Shown here: positions 44,639 to 55,111 of the stretch, one piece after another
Layout: the number at the start of each line of letters is the position of its first letter
How positions within the stretch are numbered: the stretch's first letter is position 1
DNA from: Phytophthora hibernalis
Lineage: Eukaryota > Oomycota > Peronosporomycetes > Peronosporales > Peronosporaceae
Reading direction: 5' to 3'
DNA: 64,000 nucleotides
NCBI GenBank assembly: GCA_012656075.1
Contig: JAAKBF010000048.1
Coordinates: 620,001-684,000, forward strand
The notes under the pieces: model-generated
What the model was told of the DNA's origin: nothing
The model's input: only the letters and a program-made list of their open reading frames with translations
Databases searched by the model: none
Translations under genes and position numbers: made by a program

Positions 44639-45758
44639 TGGGTTACCGTCAACACATGTGGGGCAAATGATGTCGGGCAGCGCAGAAATTGCCGGCGGAC
44701 GTGTTCAATGTGGGACGTGGCGTATTTCCGGATGATGCAGGGGTCTACTCGTCTACTCGTTGATTGCATCACAATCTTGAAAGCCTGGAGATACCCCTTG
44801 CAAGCTGTCTGCGCGGCAAGCAGCGACTCTTCCTTCGATAATACTTCATACAAGCGGCATGACATCGATCTGGCTGACAAAATTGAGGAACTGATTGCGT
44901 AGTTTGCACTGCGCACCGAGAGCAGTGTGTTCACTTCAAAACTTGTTGACCCTAACTGGCGGAATCGGCACACTCTAATATCATTATCTATTGCTTCTGC
45001 AACTTGGTCTTGCGTAGTACAGCAAACAATGCCTTTAAAAGCCTGAGTAAAAACCGCATTCTGGTGTCAGTGAATGTCATGAAATTGTGACTGGTGTCGC
45101 ACCTGATAAGTCCGACTTTTTGATCGGAAAATGGAAGTCTGCTTGCAAACCTTCTCGTTCTGTTGGCAAATGCAAAGTACAATCCAAGATGAGGGTTCTG
45201 TTCCTTAAACTGCGGAACCCATTCAATGATGGTGTTGAGGTAGCCGATCACTCGAAACTGCTGGTCGTAGCTGGTAAAACTGACAGTCGTGGTAAAGCCT
45301 GAACACATTCTGCTTCTCATCAATTTTGTATTGTCGCTTTTATCGAAGGCTTTAACATTCGGAGAGCGAGCAAATATCGGTTTTCTTTTTACTCGAGCGC
45401 CGCTCGTGGTTTTGCTTCTTTTTGTCCGAGGGCGCGGCTTTTAGTGGGTAGTCAGTAACCCTAGTTGTTCGCCACCCCTGCTGCTATATTGCCCCGTTTC
45501 AAATTCTTGCTGGGCTGCAAGTTTACTCTTGAACATTTTCATCGGACCAGCATTGTGACCACCGCTCGATGAATATTCCGGTGTGAAGGCAGCATTGCGC
45601 ACTTCTTCGAACATTGTAAACGCCGCCAAAATATCATTTACTGTGGCATTCAAAGACGCAATTTCATCGCACAACACGCTGTTCGAGCTTGCAATGAGCT
45701 CATCAGGACTCAAAAACGCTAAGACACGTTCGTACAACACCTCAGTCCTCGCATCCAT
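44566..45758 (-). pseudogene. Coiled-coil/helical-module family, copy G (mirror of copy F)
   Basis: Exon 1 (45441-45758) encodes MDARTEVLYERVLAFLSPDEL and SNSVLCDEIASLNATVNDIL, clearly homologous to copy F but much less alike than the rest of the arm. From 45273 downward the module exon (YDQQFRVIGYLNTIIEWV) and the last exon (ORF 44566-44973) are nearly identical to copy F, apart from the 54-bp insertion. The basic linker between (45280-45430, KKKQNHERRSSKKK) is out of frame with the module, so the copy may be dead. The pattern suggests gene conversion or a breakpoint inside the gene. Confidence 0.55.
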
Positions 45759-47009
45759 AGTTCTCTTAAAATTATTTCAGAGTATATCAGTGATCCGATT
45801 TTCCGCTCAAAAGCATGCTTGCCAAAAATCACCACACGCACCAGCCCAAGAGCTCATCTTCAAATCTAATAAACCCTCAAGAACTGAAAAATTACGAGTC
45901 AATTTTTGCTTTTGGTCTGATTCCTCTCATAATGCAACTTCAACTTGCTAACTTTAGAGATCCCGACATTGACAAGAGCTAAACTCACTCCAATCACTAA
46001 TATTTAGCGAGAACGAGTCAAAAAGCTGCGTTTTGCCTGTGGCGTGCTAGTTCAACATTCACGCAACATCTATGAAAGTTTTCTTCCAATTATAACAATA
46101 GTATTCACTTTGCTATTTTGTAGCGGCTAGCTGTATCCAGTACGTGCAACCAGGATCAGAATATGCTCAAGACAAGATGACTGGGACTCTGTGGAGCACA
46201 TCCACATCGCGACGTCTAATTCAAGCCGGGTGGGTGGTTCGGTTGTCCGGCAGAATTAGACATTTTCCACGCAAACTAGGAAGCTACATGCACTCAACTA
46301 GCAGCCCCCTCCATGGATATGTATCAACCTGAGTATCTTCCACGATGAAACCTATATAGAATTTACCGCTCCTCATGTTCGCCCCCTACGCTGGACCACC
46401 ACGATTTTAAAGCTCATTCTTCTAAAAAATAACTACATTTGGCATGGAAGCTAACGGATTTACCCGAATAGTACCCAGTCTTCTATTCCCATAAGCCCCT
46501 ATTTTTGATCACTTTTGCAGGGGCTTCTAATCGGGTGAGGGCTTGTATTTTATGTATCTGAGACAACGAGTCTCTACATCAAAAATAGTTAGTACCGGTA
46601 GCTTCCAAAGGGCGGGCTCCAAGCGCAAACGCGGTGAAAGTCTCAACCTGTAGAAAACATGATGCCGATACGTGTTTAATCAACGCAGCTCACCACCATT
46701 TCATTCGAATTTCAGAGCTCGCCCGGGCGCTAGCGCACGGACTTGTCGATTATATTCTACATGCTGGGCTCGGAAAAATAACTATAATACTTGAAGTATT
46801 GTGCTTTGCATATGTTTTTGCAAACGGGATATTAAAACACAGTTTTGGAAATGAGGGAAGTCTTAATTACGAGCTGCCATCTTCAGTAAAAGTCTTTTAT
46901 GTGCTAGTATAAAGGAGAATAGCAGCCATCCGTTTTGAATTAGGGCCAGTGAACCCGGAAATGCCGTTTTCAAAGCACATTTCCGAAGAGTCCTTGCAGC
47001 ACAGGAGAC
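45759..47009. other. Interval without a supported gene
   Basis: Plus frames at 46144-46332, 46634-46912 and 46949-47278 have no recognised domain, and the last is a shadow of the transposase that follows. A short inverted pair, aagcccct ... aggggctt (46492-46527), is present. No TIR for the downstream transposase could be identified. Confidence 0.4.
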
Positions 47010-48082
47010 ATGACCTACTCAGCAGATTACCGTTGGCGAGCCATTTCACTGATTCATGTGTACGGAATCGAGGTAGGCTTTATCAGCGACATATTTGGCC
47101 CAAAGTCACGAACAATTTCTGGCTGGTACAAATTATGTTTAGAGAAAGGAGTTGTAGAGGAAGAGAAGCCTGCGAAGAAGACAGCACGCTGGCCGGACGA
47201 TGTGCTTTCCGCTGTTCGAAATTACATAAGCGAGCATTCTACCCTCTACTTGGAAGAACTTCAAGAGCATCTCCGTAACAACCACCCTGACATCAAGAAC
47301 GTGTCGCTCTCGACAATTTGCCGTGCTCTTCACTTTGACCTCGGTTTGACAAGAAAGGTCATCACGCGAGCGGCTAGGGAGAGTGTCCTCTTTGAGGTGA
47401 GAACAATTACTAAGTTATTCAAGTCTAATGTGCTCACTAAATATGTCTTGGTTTCAGATTGCTACCGGTAACTACAAAGCCAAGCATGAAGCCATTTATT
47501 CCTACCTGGAGCAACTTCTATTTGTCGAAGAAACCTCTAAAGACGGAAGACATGCATACAGACGGTATGGTTGGTCGCGGCGCAATACCAAGTGCGTCGT
47601 GCGACTTCCATTTTCGCGCGCGAAGCGCCGCTCAATTTTGCAGCAGTTGATCACCGAGGCTTCGTTGCCTGGGAGACAACTGATGGAACGTTTACACGGT
47701 CATCGTTTCATCGCGCCTTTATCAAGCACTTCATCCCCTTGCTGAACCCGTGGCCGCTTCCGAACCCTATCGTCATCATGGACAATGCGAAAATCCATCT
47801 ATACAAAGAGCTGGAGTCTGCGATCCGTCAGACGGGTGCTCGTCTTCTTTTCTTCCTCCGTATTGCCCAGAGCTAAACCCCAATAAGTTTATCTTTGGAT
47901 CTCTCAAGAAATGGATCCAGCGCTACGCAAACTTGGTATTTCCTAGTTACTCAGATGAGGTTTTAGCTGTGGCTATGAGAGCGTGCACACGTACAACCGA
48001 AAGATACCTACTCAATTTGTATGGTCATTGTGGTTATGAAGTAAATAACCTACGAAGTTCATCCTTCAATTCAGTAACCTGA
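47010..48082 (+). pseudogene. IS630/Tc1-like DDE transposase, mutated
   Basis: Starts MTYSADYRWRAISLIHVYG and has a helix-turn-helix N-terminus (SRTISGWYKL, LSTICRALH). A 61-bp intron (47397-47457, gtgaga...tttcag) joins SVLFE to IATGNYKAKH. The catalytic region follows: FVEETSKDGR, RRYGWSRRNTK, then after a frame change near 47640 GFVAWETTDGTFT, IVIMDNAKIH, and after another near 47855 PPYCPELNPNKFIFGSLKKW. In this family the first motif is usually FVDET and the third PxxNPIE. Here the first Asp is Glu and the final Glu is replaced, so activity is unlikely even without the shifts. Confidence 0.75.
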
Positions 48083-48579
48083 TAATCTAAACTATCTCCC
48101 CTGCTTTGATGGACGTCTTCGTGCAGATGATCAACATCCTCTAGATCGTCCTCTGGTGCATCGACTGGTACGAGCCCATGCAAAAATCCCTGTCGAAAAT
48201 TGTCGTGCGCAGGTAGACCGAGGGTGCGTCTTAAACTTCCAACATCAACTCGAAAGTTGTTCCAGGTATTGTTCACCTCTAAGCGGATCGTTGCGACTTG
48301 GTGGTTTCCACTACTTGCGGCTTCCTCACCAGGGCACCCGAAAAAAAGAATACTCATAAAAATACATTCGCATTTTTAATTTAATGATTAATTCCGAGGT
48401 ATCAATTCGTTTTTGAATTGAACACAATTCATGTCTTAATTGTAGGGAAGTGTCCTCCGTCCACCAACCGTTTGCCTGGTGGGCTCCTAGCATCTCGGAC
48501 TGCCCAATACACTAGGTTGTCAGTATCAAAACTACCTACTAACCCCCCCTCCCAAGCCCCACCGCCTCCAGTGTCTTCC
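48083..48579. other. Short interval before the hAT gene
   Basis: A minus frame (48034-48357) overlaps the transposase end and has no domain. A C-rich run (ccccccctccc, 48543-48553) precedes the hAT ATG. Nothing else is seen. Confidence 0.35.
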
Positions 48580-49860
48580 ATGGTCCTCACGAGCAGCCAG
48601 ATCTGCTCCATGCTTTTTACTGAAGTTGAGGGTGGTTTCTACAAGTGCACCACCTGTGACAAGCACTACAAAAGGGGAACGGTTACACAAACCTGCTGAA
48701 CCACCTACGACGCAACCACAAGGACTACGAGCAAGATGCCCAGGAGGCGGCTCGCCGCCAGAACCCGCTGTTCTTGCGCCTGGTCAGCCAGCGAACTCGC
48801 GATCTGTACCGCTGGATTTAGTGGGTGGTCTGTGGTCGCCTACCTTTCGCATTGGTCGAGCGACGGCTCACACGCCTGAACGCTGCCCTCTCGTCTGTAT
48901 CCGAGGAGACCCAATCGCGCTACATCGTGCTACTCTTCAAGATGGTTGAGCACCGCGTTGCCGCCGAGCTCCCTGAATCGTTTGGTCTAGTTCTGGACGG
49001 CTGGAGTAGCAGCAACCGTCACTACGTCGCGATATTCGCGGTATTCGACAGTACCTCTGATCATACCGGTAATACCGGTAGTGGCGCGGCGAGCGAGTAC
49101 TACGACGACCTGGAGTGCACGTCGCGCCGCTTTATTTTGCTGGCGTTCTCGCCCGTAGAGACAGAGGAAGATTTGAGTGCGCAGAGTCAGTTTGATTTGA
49201 TCGCGGACACGCTGTATCGTTACAAGAAGCCATGGTCGGCGGTCAAGTTTATGGTGGGCGACAACTGTTCTGTGAATCAGTACATTGGGCGAAAGGAAGG
49301 CGCAATCCCGCTCGTCGGATGTGCTAGCCACAGATTCAATCTGGCAGCCAAGGACTTCCTCAAGACCGAGGACGAGCTGATTAGCAAGGTCCACGCCCTG
49401 ATGTGCAAGCTGAGGACGATCAAGGGCCGAGCGATCCTGCGCCGCGTCTCCCATCTGTCACCGCTACTGCGAAATGACACCAGATGGTCGAGCACCTACG
49501 AGATGGTTGAGCGGTACGTGAAGCTCCAACCAGCCATTGCCGGGTTAGGCCACGACGTCCTGGTCAGCACGAGGTGCAACCACTCCTGCTGCGTCGCGCG
49601 GAGTACGACCACGTGAAGACGTTGCTGAAGGACCTCGCAAAGTTCGAGGGAGTCACCAAGGAGCTACAGAAGTCTACCCTAACTCTGTCAGCTGTGCGAC
49701 GTCTGTTTGACCAGGTCATCAAGGAGTACCCGGTGCTACGGACCCGACTGGCTACGAATGCTGCTATTGTGAACCATCCCAATTTAAAACAAGGCCTGGT
49801 GGCTGACCAAGTCGGAGTGAACCTACTGGTAGCCGCAGACCCGCCTGTTGACAGCGCTAA
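48580..49860 (+). pseudogene. hAT transposase, 5' part
   Basis: A BED-type zinc finger starts at about 48630 (FYKCTTCDKHYKRG). A one-base shift near 48675 is needed to continue with NLLNHLRRNHKDY, which supplies the remaining zinc ligands. An in-frame TAG follows near 48818. The core then reads FGLVLDGWSSSNRHYVAIF, VKFMVGDNCSVNQYIG, PLVGCASHRFNLAA and LLRNDTRWSSTYEM, the usual hAT order with DGWSS and CASH..NLA motifs. After 49860 the frame runs straight into retroelement sequence, so the C-terminal dimerisation part is missing here. A matching C-terminal piece lies inverted at 55908-56573. Confidence 0.75.
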
Positions 49861-51640
49861 TGGAAGCACTCCCCGTCACTCTGAGTGTCTGTGGCTGTCA
49901 CGGCAGACCGCGAACCTCCGCCGGGTCTGGGAGGGCGAGCTGTCGACTGGCGCCGCAGGCCGACTTCTTCGCCGACCCGCATTTGCTATGGTCGATGGCA
50001 ACCCTATCTACGGTCAAGTGACATCGTACGCCGGCCTCCAAGACACGCTTCGCCATCATGCCGGAAGAATCATCGCTCCATTTTCGTCGGTGGAAGAAGT
50101 CGCACCTATTGTGGTATTCCTGCTCTACAAGACGCATCTACTGAGGCGTGTCGCGACACCCGACGCAATCTCCCGTGCGCACACTCGAATCCTGGATCGA
50201 CTACTTGGTGAACACGGAACGGCGGCGACACGGGAAGACCCTGACGCCGCGTCTGTGGAGGACGGACTCCCCGATACACGAGCAGCTGCAGACGTGCCGG
50301 TGCCGGTGGAAGACTCAAGTTCAGTCAATGCTCACCCCACCCAAGCCGGAGCTCCTTTCGGATCAACAGCCCCGCCAGCGCAGTCGCGGTTCGCTGAGTT
50401 CATGGACACCTTGGAAGACACTTCCACTGGCCCGATCCACCAGGCGTCTGCGCAACCCTACGTCCGTGAGCTGACCGCAGACAGCGGCGGCCGTGCCAGG
50501 AAGCGCTATCGAGATGAGATCGCTGAAAGCGACTCTGCTCAGTCCATGCGGATCATGTCGGCTCTAGCTGACCAACCGGACCACCTCCAGTACTATGCGC
50601 GCCATCTTCGATCGGTGGAGTTGAACAGCCACAGATCACAGTACTCGACCGTCTCGGACCTGATCGACGGACGCGAAACGGTTAGTCGCCCTGAACGACA
50701 GCATAGCTTCCGCCTCTCGGCAAGGCAGCAAGAAGTTCACGATCTCATCTGTTCATCGGAGCATAGAGGTAAGTCCCTGTCATATTGTTGACTATGCGCG
50801 CGCAGCACGAGCCACCAAGTTCATTCCGCACCCGGCCATCCTGAGCAGACTGTACGACTTCACGTTTGGGGTTTGTGGACTCTCCGTCTTACACTTCCGG
50901 AGATTTGACCTCGCGGCTCAACTGGACTACGCCAGCAACAATCAACTCAACGCGCAGAACTTTTCAGTCAAGGTAACCTTCCGATCGATCCCTCTTACGC
51001 TGACTTGAAGACGGCGCTGGGGGTTCTGGGCACGTACTGCAACGAATTCTTTGACCGCAACACCTGCCGCTTCGTGTCTGCCGCCAAGGAGTTTGCAGAA
51101 GAACTCAGCGACTACGGCCCATGGTCGACAGTGGAAGCGAAAGCGCTCGCGTTTTGGCTCAGTAACATCCTGGCTGCCTATCGTATCGCCTGCGACTATG
51201 ATATCGATCACGGAACGACATCACGTGCAACCATTCAGGATCGACTGACGCTCCACGACCCCGAGCTGAGCGGACTATTGCTGAAGATGTCAAGGGCCAG
51301 GCAACAAGGTCGAGTGCACTCAGTCGACACCAATCAGAGCGGCGCACCGCGAGGAGAGAGTTGGGATGGAAAACCACCGGCACAGGGGGACGCCACAAGT
51401 CGGTGGCAGCCCGGCGCCAAGTACCGACTGAGGTCGGTCTCGCAGCGCCACGACAAGGAGGAAAACAGCTCTGTCTGCGCTTCATCTCAGCTCAAGGGTG
51501 TCCGTCAACGACACCGGACCGCTGCACCTACTCGTTCCTTGGACATTTCACGCCGGCGGAAAAACTCGATCCCATCGTCAAGACGCACGTGCAGGAGAAG
51601 CTCGGAGGTCTTCGCGCCGACCTTCGCAATTTATGAACCG
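49861..51640 (+). pseudogene. Gag-like ORF of the tyrosine-recombinase retroelement
   Basis: The ORF that begins in hAT sequence (49574-50791) continues as RVWEGELSTGAAGRLLR, YGQVTSYAGLQDTLR and an acidic/Ser-rich linker. It stops near 50790. A further part (FIPHPAILSRLYDFTFG) and the next frames (51005-51636) include FDRNTCRFVSAAKEFAEEL, a Glu/Gly-rich piece and a C-terminal Cys segment (LCLRFISAQGCP, DRCTYSFLGHF) that resembles the zinc finger of DIRS gag proteins. At least three frame changes break it. Confidence 0.55.
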
Positions 51641-51792
51641 AGCCACAACTCGCGGTTCCTGCACGGCTCAACCTCGCCGTCGTATCCGCCATTCAGCATC
51701 ATCTCGGAGATCAGCTACATGCTGCTGAACAGGAGATCCAGCGGGCCCGCCGGCAGGCCTTTATCAGCGCCGGCATTGACCCCCGGATACAG

Positions 51793-53528
51793 TGCCAAGG
51801 AGCGACAGCTCAGGGTGCCATCAGTTGGATCGCGAGATGCAACGGGCGCTTTCGGCTCTGGTAAGGCGACGGAATTTCTCATTAGAGGCCACTATTCGTC
51901 TGTGGCGCGGCCAAACCTGGGACGACCCTCGTCCCAACAAAGCGCTGTCTCTGGAGGCACTTGACTGGTTACTGCACGGCTACGAGCTGCAGTCTCTTGT
52001 GATGGCAACGATTCGCGATGGAGTGACGCATACTTTCCGATCGAAGCCCGATACACTGGCGCGTCGGGTGTCGACTGACAATCATAAGTCGGCTACACGC
52101 ATGGAGAATGCGCTGCTTCGCAGTCTCCGCGATGGTCAAGAGGCCGGAACGTACTTGGTAGTTGACGCGGAACTGGCAATAGTGTGGACGGAGATACAGG
52201 TGAGTCCGTTTGGATGTGTACCCAAAGCGGACGTCGACCCCACTTGGGAGCCCGGGTGATCCACGACCTCTCGTTCCCAAAGGTCAGTCGACCAACGACT
52301 TATCGGACACCACCGAGCTCCCGCAACTATCATACGAGCCTGTCGGAGAGATTGCTCGCCGGATCGAGATCCTCAGAGCTCGCAACCCCTCTCGCCGTCA
52401 TCAAAATTAAGCGTGGCGACGTCAAGTCGGCCTTCCGCAACGTGTTCGCTCACTCGAGTGTATCCTCGATGTTCTCTGGATCCTTGCCACGTCAGGGCGC
52501 ACTGGTCATCGACTTGGCCCTGCCTTTCGGGTGGACAGGGTCCCCAGCTCACTACGGCGCCTTTGAAGGTGCCATCACTTTCCTGGTTCGCCGCGAGAGC
52601 CCTGCGACTTTAACGCGTGACACGAAGGACGATGAGCCATTTTTCTGCTATACATGGGTCGACGATCACGTTCTCGTGGAGGAAGAGCGGGCCGAACGCC
52701 TCATGCTGTCGGAGACTGCTCTACGGCTTGCCATGCTTGCGATACTGGGACCAAGATCGATCAACGAGAAAAATTCACCCGCTGGTTGGCGCGGGCTCGA
52801 GCCTTGGGACTGGATTAGGACACAGTCTCTCGGACGGTATCGATGCCGACGGAGAAGATTAGAAAAGCTCTTCGCCGTGTGCAAGAGTTACTATCAGTGG
52901 GGCTCGCCTCACGGACGAGCCTCAGCGAGGTACTTGGGTCGCTTCGTCACGTGTGTTCGTGCATTCGCCCGGCCAAACCATTTTTCCAGCGACTCGCTAG
53001 TCTACTCCCTGGCGAGGAACGATCCCGCTCTCGCACGATGCCAGGCTCGATCTACTGTGGTTTGAGCACATACTGCACTACAAGGTGTCCCGCTCAGCCT
53101 GTTCGCAGAAATATCGGACCCGGTCATCCACATCTACATGGACGCGAGCAATTTGGGCCTTTGCGCTCTTCACCCGATTTGTCAGGGTCAGATTCGACGA
53201 AGAGGAGCTTGCCATGATGTCGATTCGAAAGTTTTCCATCTATGTGCGCGAACAGCTCTCCGCCGTGTTCGCGCTTCTCTGCTGGGGTGCATCGTGGGTG
53301 CCCGAGAGGCCGAGCCAACTTACCCACATCCGCTTCTGGATCGACAACCAGTCCGCAGTGACCTGGTGCAACTCCTTCCAGAGCCGCGAACCGATAGCTC
53401 AGGAACTCAACCGCGTGATGGGATCGATGGAAGCTCGTTGGGGGCTGTGGGTGTCGGCCGGGCACCTGGCGGGTGCCTCAAACTTCCTGGCTGACTTGGG
53501 CTCGCGCGCGTGGAGCCGAGAAAATTGA
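51793..53528 (+). pseudogene. Reverse transcriptase/RNase H of the retroelement
   Basis: Reverse transcriptase blocks: VSPFGCVPKAD (51793-52259), GARVIHDLSFP, VIKIKRGDVKSAFRNV (the first catalytic Asp), LPFGWTGSPAHYGAFEGAI and CYTWVDDHVLVEE (catalytic DD), all in the 52184-53065 frame. RNase H follows: HIYMDASNLGLCAL in one frame (53138), then EEELAMMSIRKF, HIRFWIDNQSAVTW and a GASNFLADLGSR end in 53085-53528. Three shifts are needed along the way. The residues needed for catalysis are present. Confidence 0.65.
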
Positions 53529-53532
53529 CTCG

Positions 53533-54607
53533 ATGGCAAGCTCTAACGAAATCTTGGTCACAGGTACCGGTGCCGCCCTCAGTTCGCAAGATTTACTCCA
53601 ACACCTGGTCGCCTTACAGCACAAGTCCCTCGCCACCACGTCATTGCGGCAGTACAGGATCACGTGGAACCAATGGTGCGACTTCTGCGAAGGGATCAAC
53701 GTCCCGATTTGGCTATCGTCGTCAAACCCCGAACGACAATCTCTACTCCTGGCTCTCTTCGGCGTTTACTGCTGGGTTGGCGGTCTGCCCAACGGAAGGG
53801 TTTCAGTTGGCTCTGTTCGGTCCAAGCTTAGCCACGTCCGCTGGTATCATCGTCTCTATGCCGACTTTGATCCGCAGCTCACCCCAAGTTACAGCCTCGC
53901 AATCGCCGACATGCAGCGGACCACCAGCCCGTCCAAATCCCGCGAACCAGTCACGCCCGACATGCTTCAATGGATCCTCGAAAATCTTGACATCAACAAA
54001 GCCCTACACCGCGTCATTGGTGGGGCTGCGGTGTTGGGCTTCTTCTTTCTGATGCGAAGTGCGGAATATCTAGCTGTGAAAGGAGGTCGACGCGTTTACA
54101 CTTCAAGTTGGAGACGTCAAGGTGAGCGACCAGCAAGGCAGAACGACAAGGAATGCAGACCTCGCCGCGACCGTGGAGATAAGGTTTCGTGGTAGCAAGA
54201 ACGATCAAGCGGGCGCCGGGGTCACGAGGCGCCTCGGAAAGTCAGGTCACTCCACCGTATGCCCAGTTTGGGCTGCCTTGACCCTGTTACGCCACGCTGA
54301 GGATATCGGCTCGCACCGCGGAAGCCCACTCTGCCTCACAGTGCCCTCCAAAATGCTGTCGGCAGAGGTGATGGCCAAGGTACTGCGCTACGCAGCGACT
54401 GCGAAGGGAGTTGACTCGTCAAGCATCTCGTGCCATTCGCTTAGAAGCGGCGGAGCCACTGCTCTTCTAGCCTCAGGGGTGGACAGCACGATGGTGATGC
54501 TACACGGTCGTTGGAAGTCAGACGTATTCCAGCGGTACACAAGATACGACCCAAATGCTTCGTCTCAGCTGGCGAGGCGAATGACAAGGGCTCATCAGCA
54601 GAAGTGA
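53533..54607 (+). pseudogene. Tyrosine recombinase of the retroelement
   Basis: Starts MASSNEILVTGTG at ATG 53533, right after the RNase H frame. An N-terminal SAM-like part (TTSLRQYRITWNQWCDFC) is followed by FFFLMRSAEYLAV (first catalytic Arg). After a frame change near 54090-54120 come ISCHSLRSGGATALLASGV (HxxR) and MLHGRWKSDVFQRYTRYDP (His/Trp and nucleophile Tyr), ending RMTRAHQQK. The full set R...HxxR...H/W...Y is present, so only the single frame change separates this from an active enzyme. In these elements it inserts a circular DNA intermediate without target duplication. Confidence 0.7.
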
Positions 54608-54633
54608 TCGGCTGAGAACCTGTTGATTTACAA

Positions 54634-54770
54634 GGGTTCACGCCCCATGGCCGTGAATCAACAGGATTCTCATTGCTAAGCCGAATACACGTCTGCTGAA
54701 TTTGCCCCAAATACTAATTGCCGGTGCTTGTTTGCATATGTGCGGAGCGTCGAGAGCGCTAAAGAAAATG
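54634..54770 (+). repeat. Direct repeat B, copy 1
   Basis: Starts ggttcacgccccatggccg after the recombinase stop and ends near gagcgctaaagaaaatg. The same sequence recurs 341 bp further on with few differences. It fits the B1 repeat of a Ngaro-like element. Confidence 0.7.
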
Positions 54771-54960
54771 GTGGTTTTGCACCCGGGGGTGGAAAGGCTC
54801 TTTTCGGAGGACTCGAGATCGTTCCAAGTGAAGATGGTTGCTGCTTCATCATCTCAAGATTACGTCGTCGATCGCGTAGAGATCGAGTTGCGCAAGGCTG
54901 CTTCAGCGCCATTCTCGATCTCACCAAGTAGCGACCAAGAGCTTCTCCAAATTTCGTCCC
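54771..54960 (+). repeat. Segment also present inverted at 56390-56573
   Basis: Begins tggtggttttgcacccggg and continues through gatcgttccaagtgaagatg and the cgtagagatcgag part. It has one near-identical inverted copy next to the hAT C-terminal fragment. It lies between the two B repeats, where A2 of a Ngaro-like element would be. No copy (A1) was found at the 5' end of the element, so it may instead be hAT sequence split by the insertion. Confidence 0.55.
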
Positions 54961-54974
54961 ACCACACCACACCC

Positions 54975-55111
54975 GGGTTCACGCCCCATGGCCGTGAATC
55001 AACAGGATTCTCATTGCTAAGCCGAATACACGTCTGCTGAATTTTCCCCAAAGACTAATTGGCGGTGCTTGTTTGCTTATGTGCGGAGCGTCGAGAGCGC
55101 CGAAGAAAATT
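54975..55111 (+). repeat. Direct repeat B, copy 2
   Basis: Second copy of 54634-54770, with a handful of substitutions and one-base length differences (for example ttttcccc against tttgcccc). Confidence 0.7.

Larger units (their letters stand above)
40393..45273. repeat. Right arm of the long inverted repeat
   Basis: Mirror of 31739-37290. Compared with the left arm it lacks about 720 bp (left 32499-33218 is missing at 44460/44461) and has a 54-bp insertion near 44730-44785. The inner boundary is where gggagcagtt is followed by different sequence on the two sides. The outer boundary, at 45273, lies inside the module exon of copy G. Confidence 0.9.
49861..54607 (+). mobile_element. DIRS/Ngaro-like tyrosine-recombinase retrotransposon
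   Basis: A gag-like region, reverse transcriptase, RNase H and tyrosine recombinase follow in this order on one strand, which is the layout of tyrosine-recombinase retroelements. No methyltransferase domain is visible, which favours Ngaro over DIRS proper. Direct repeats after the recombinase (54634 and 54975) fit split terminal repeats. The 5' end is inferred from the point where hAT similarity ends and was not confirmed by a terminal repeat. Confidence 0.7.
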
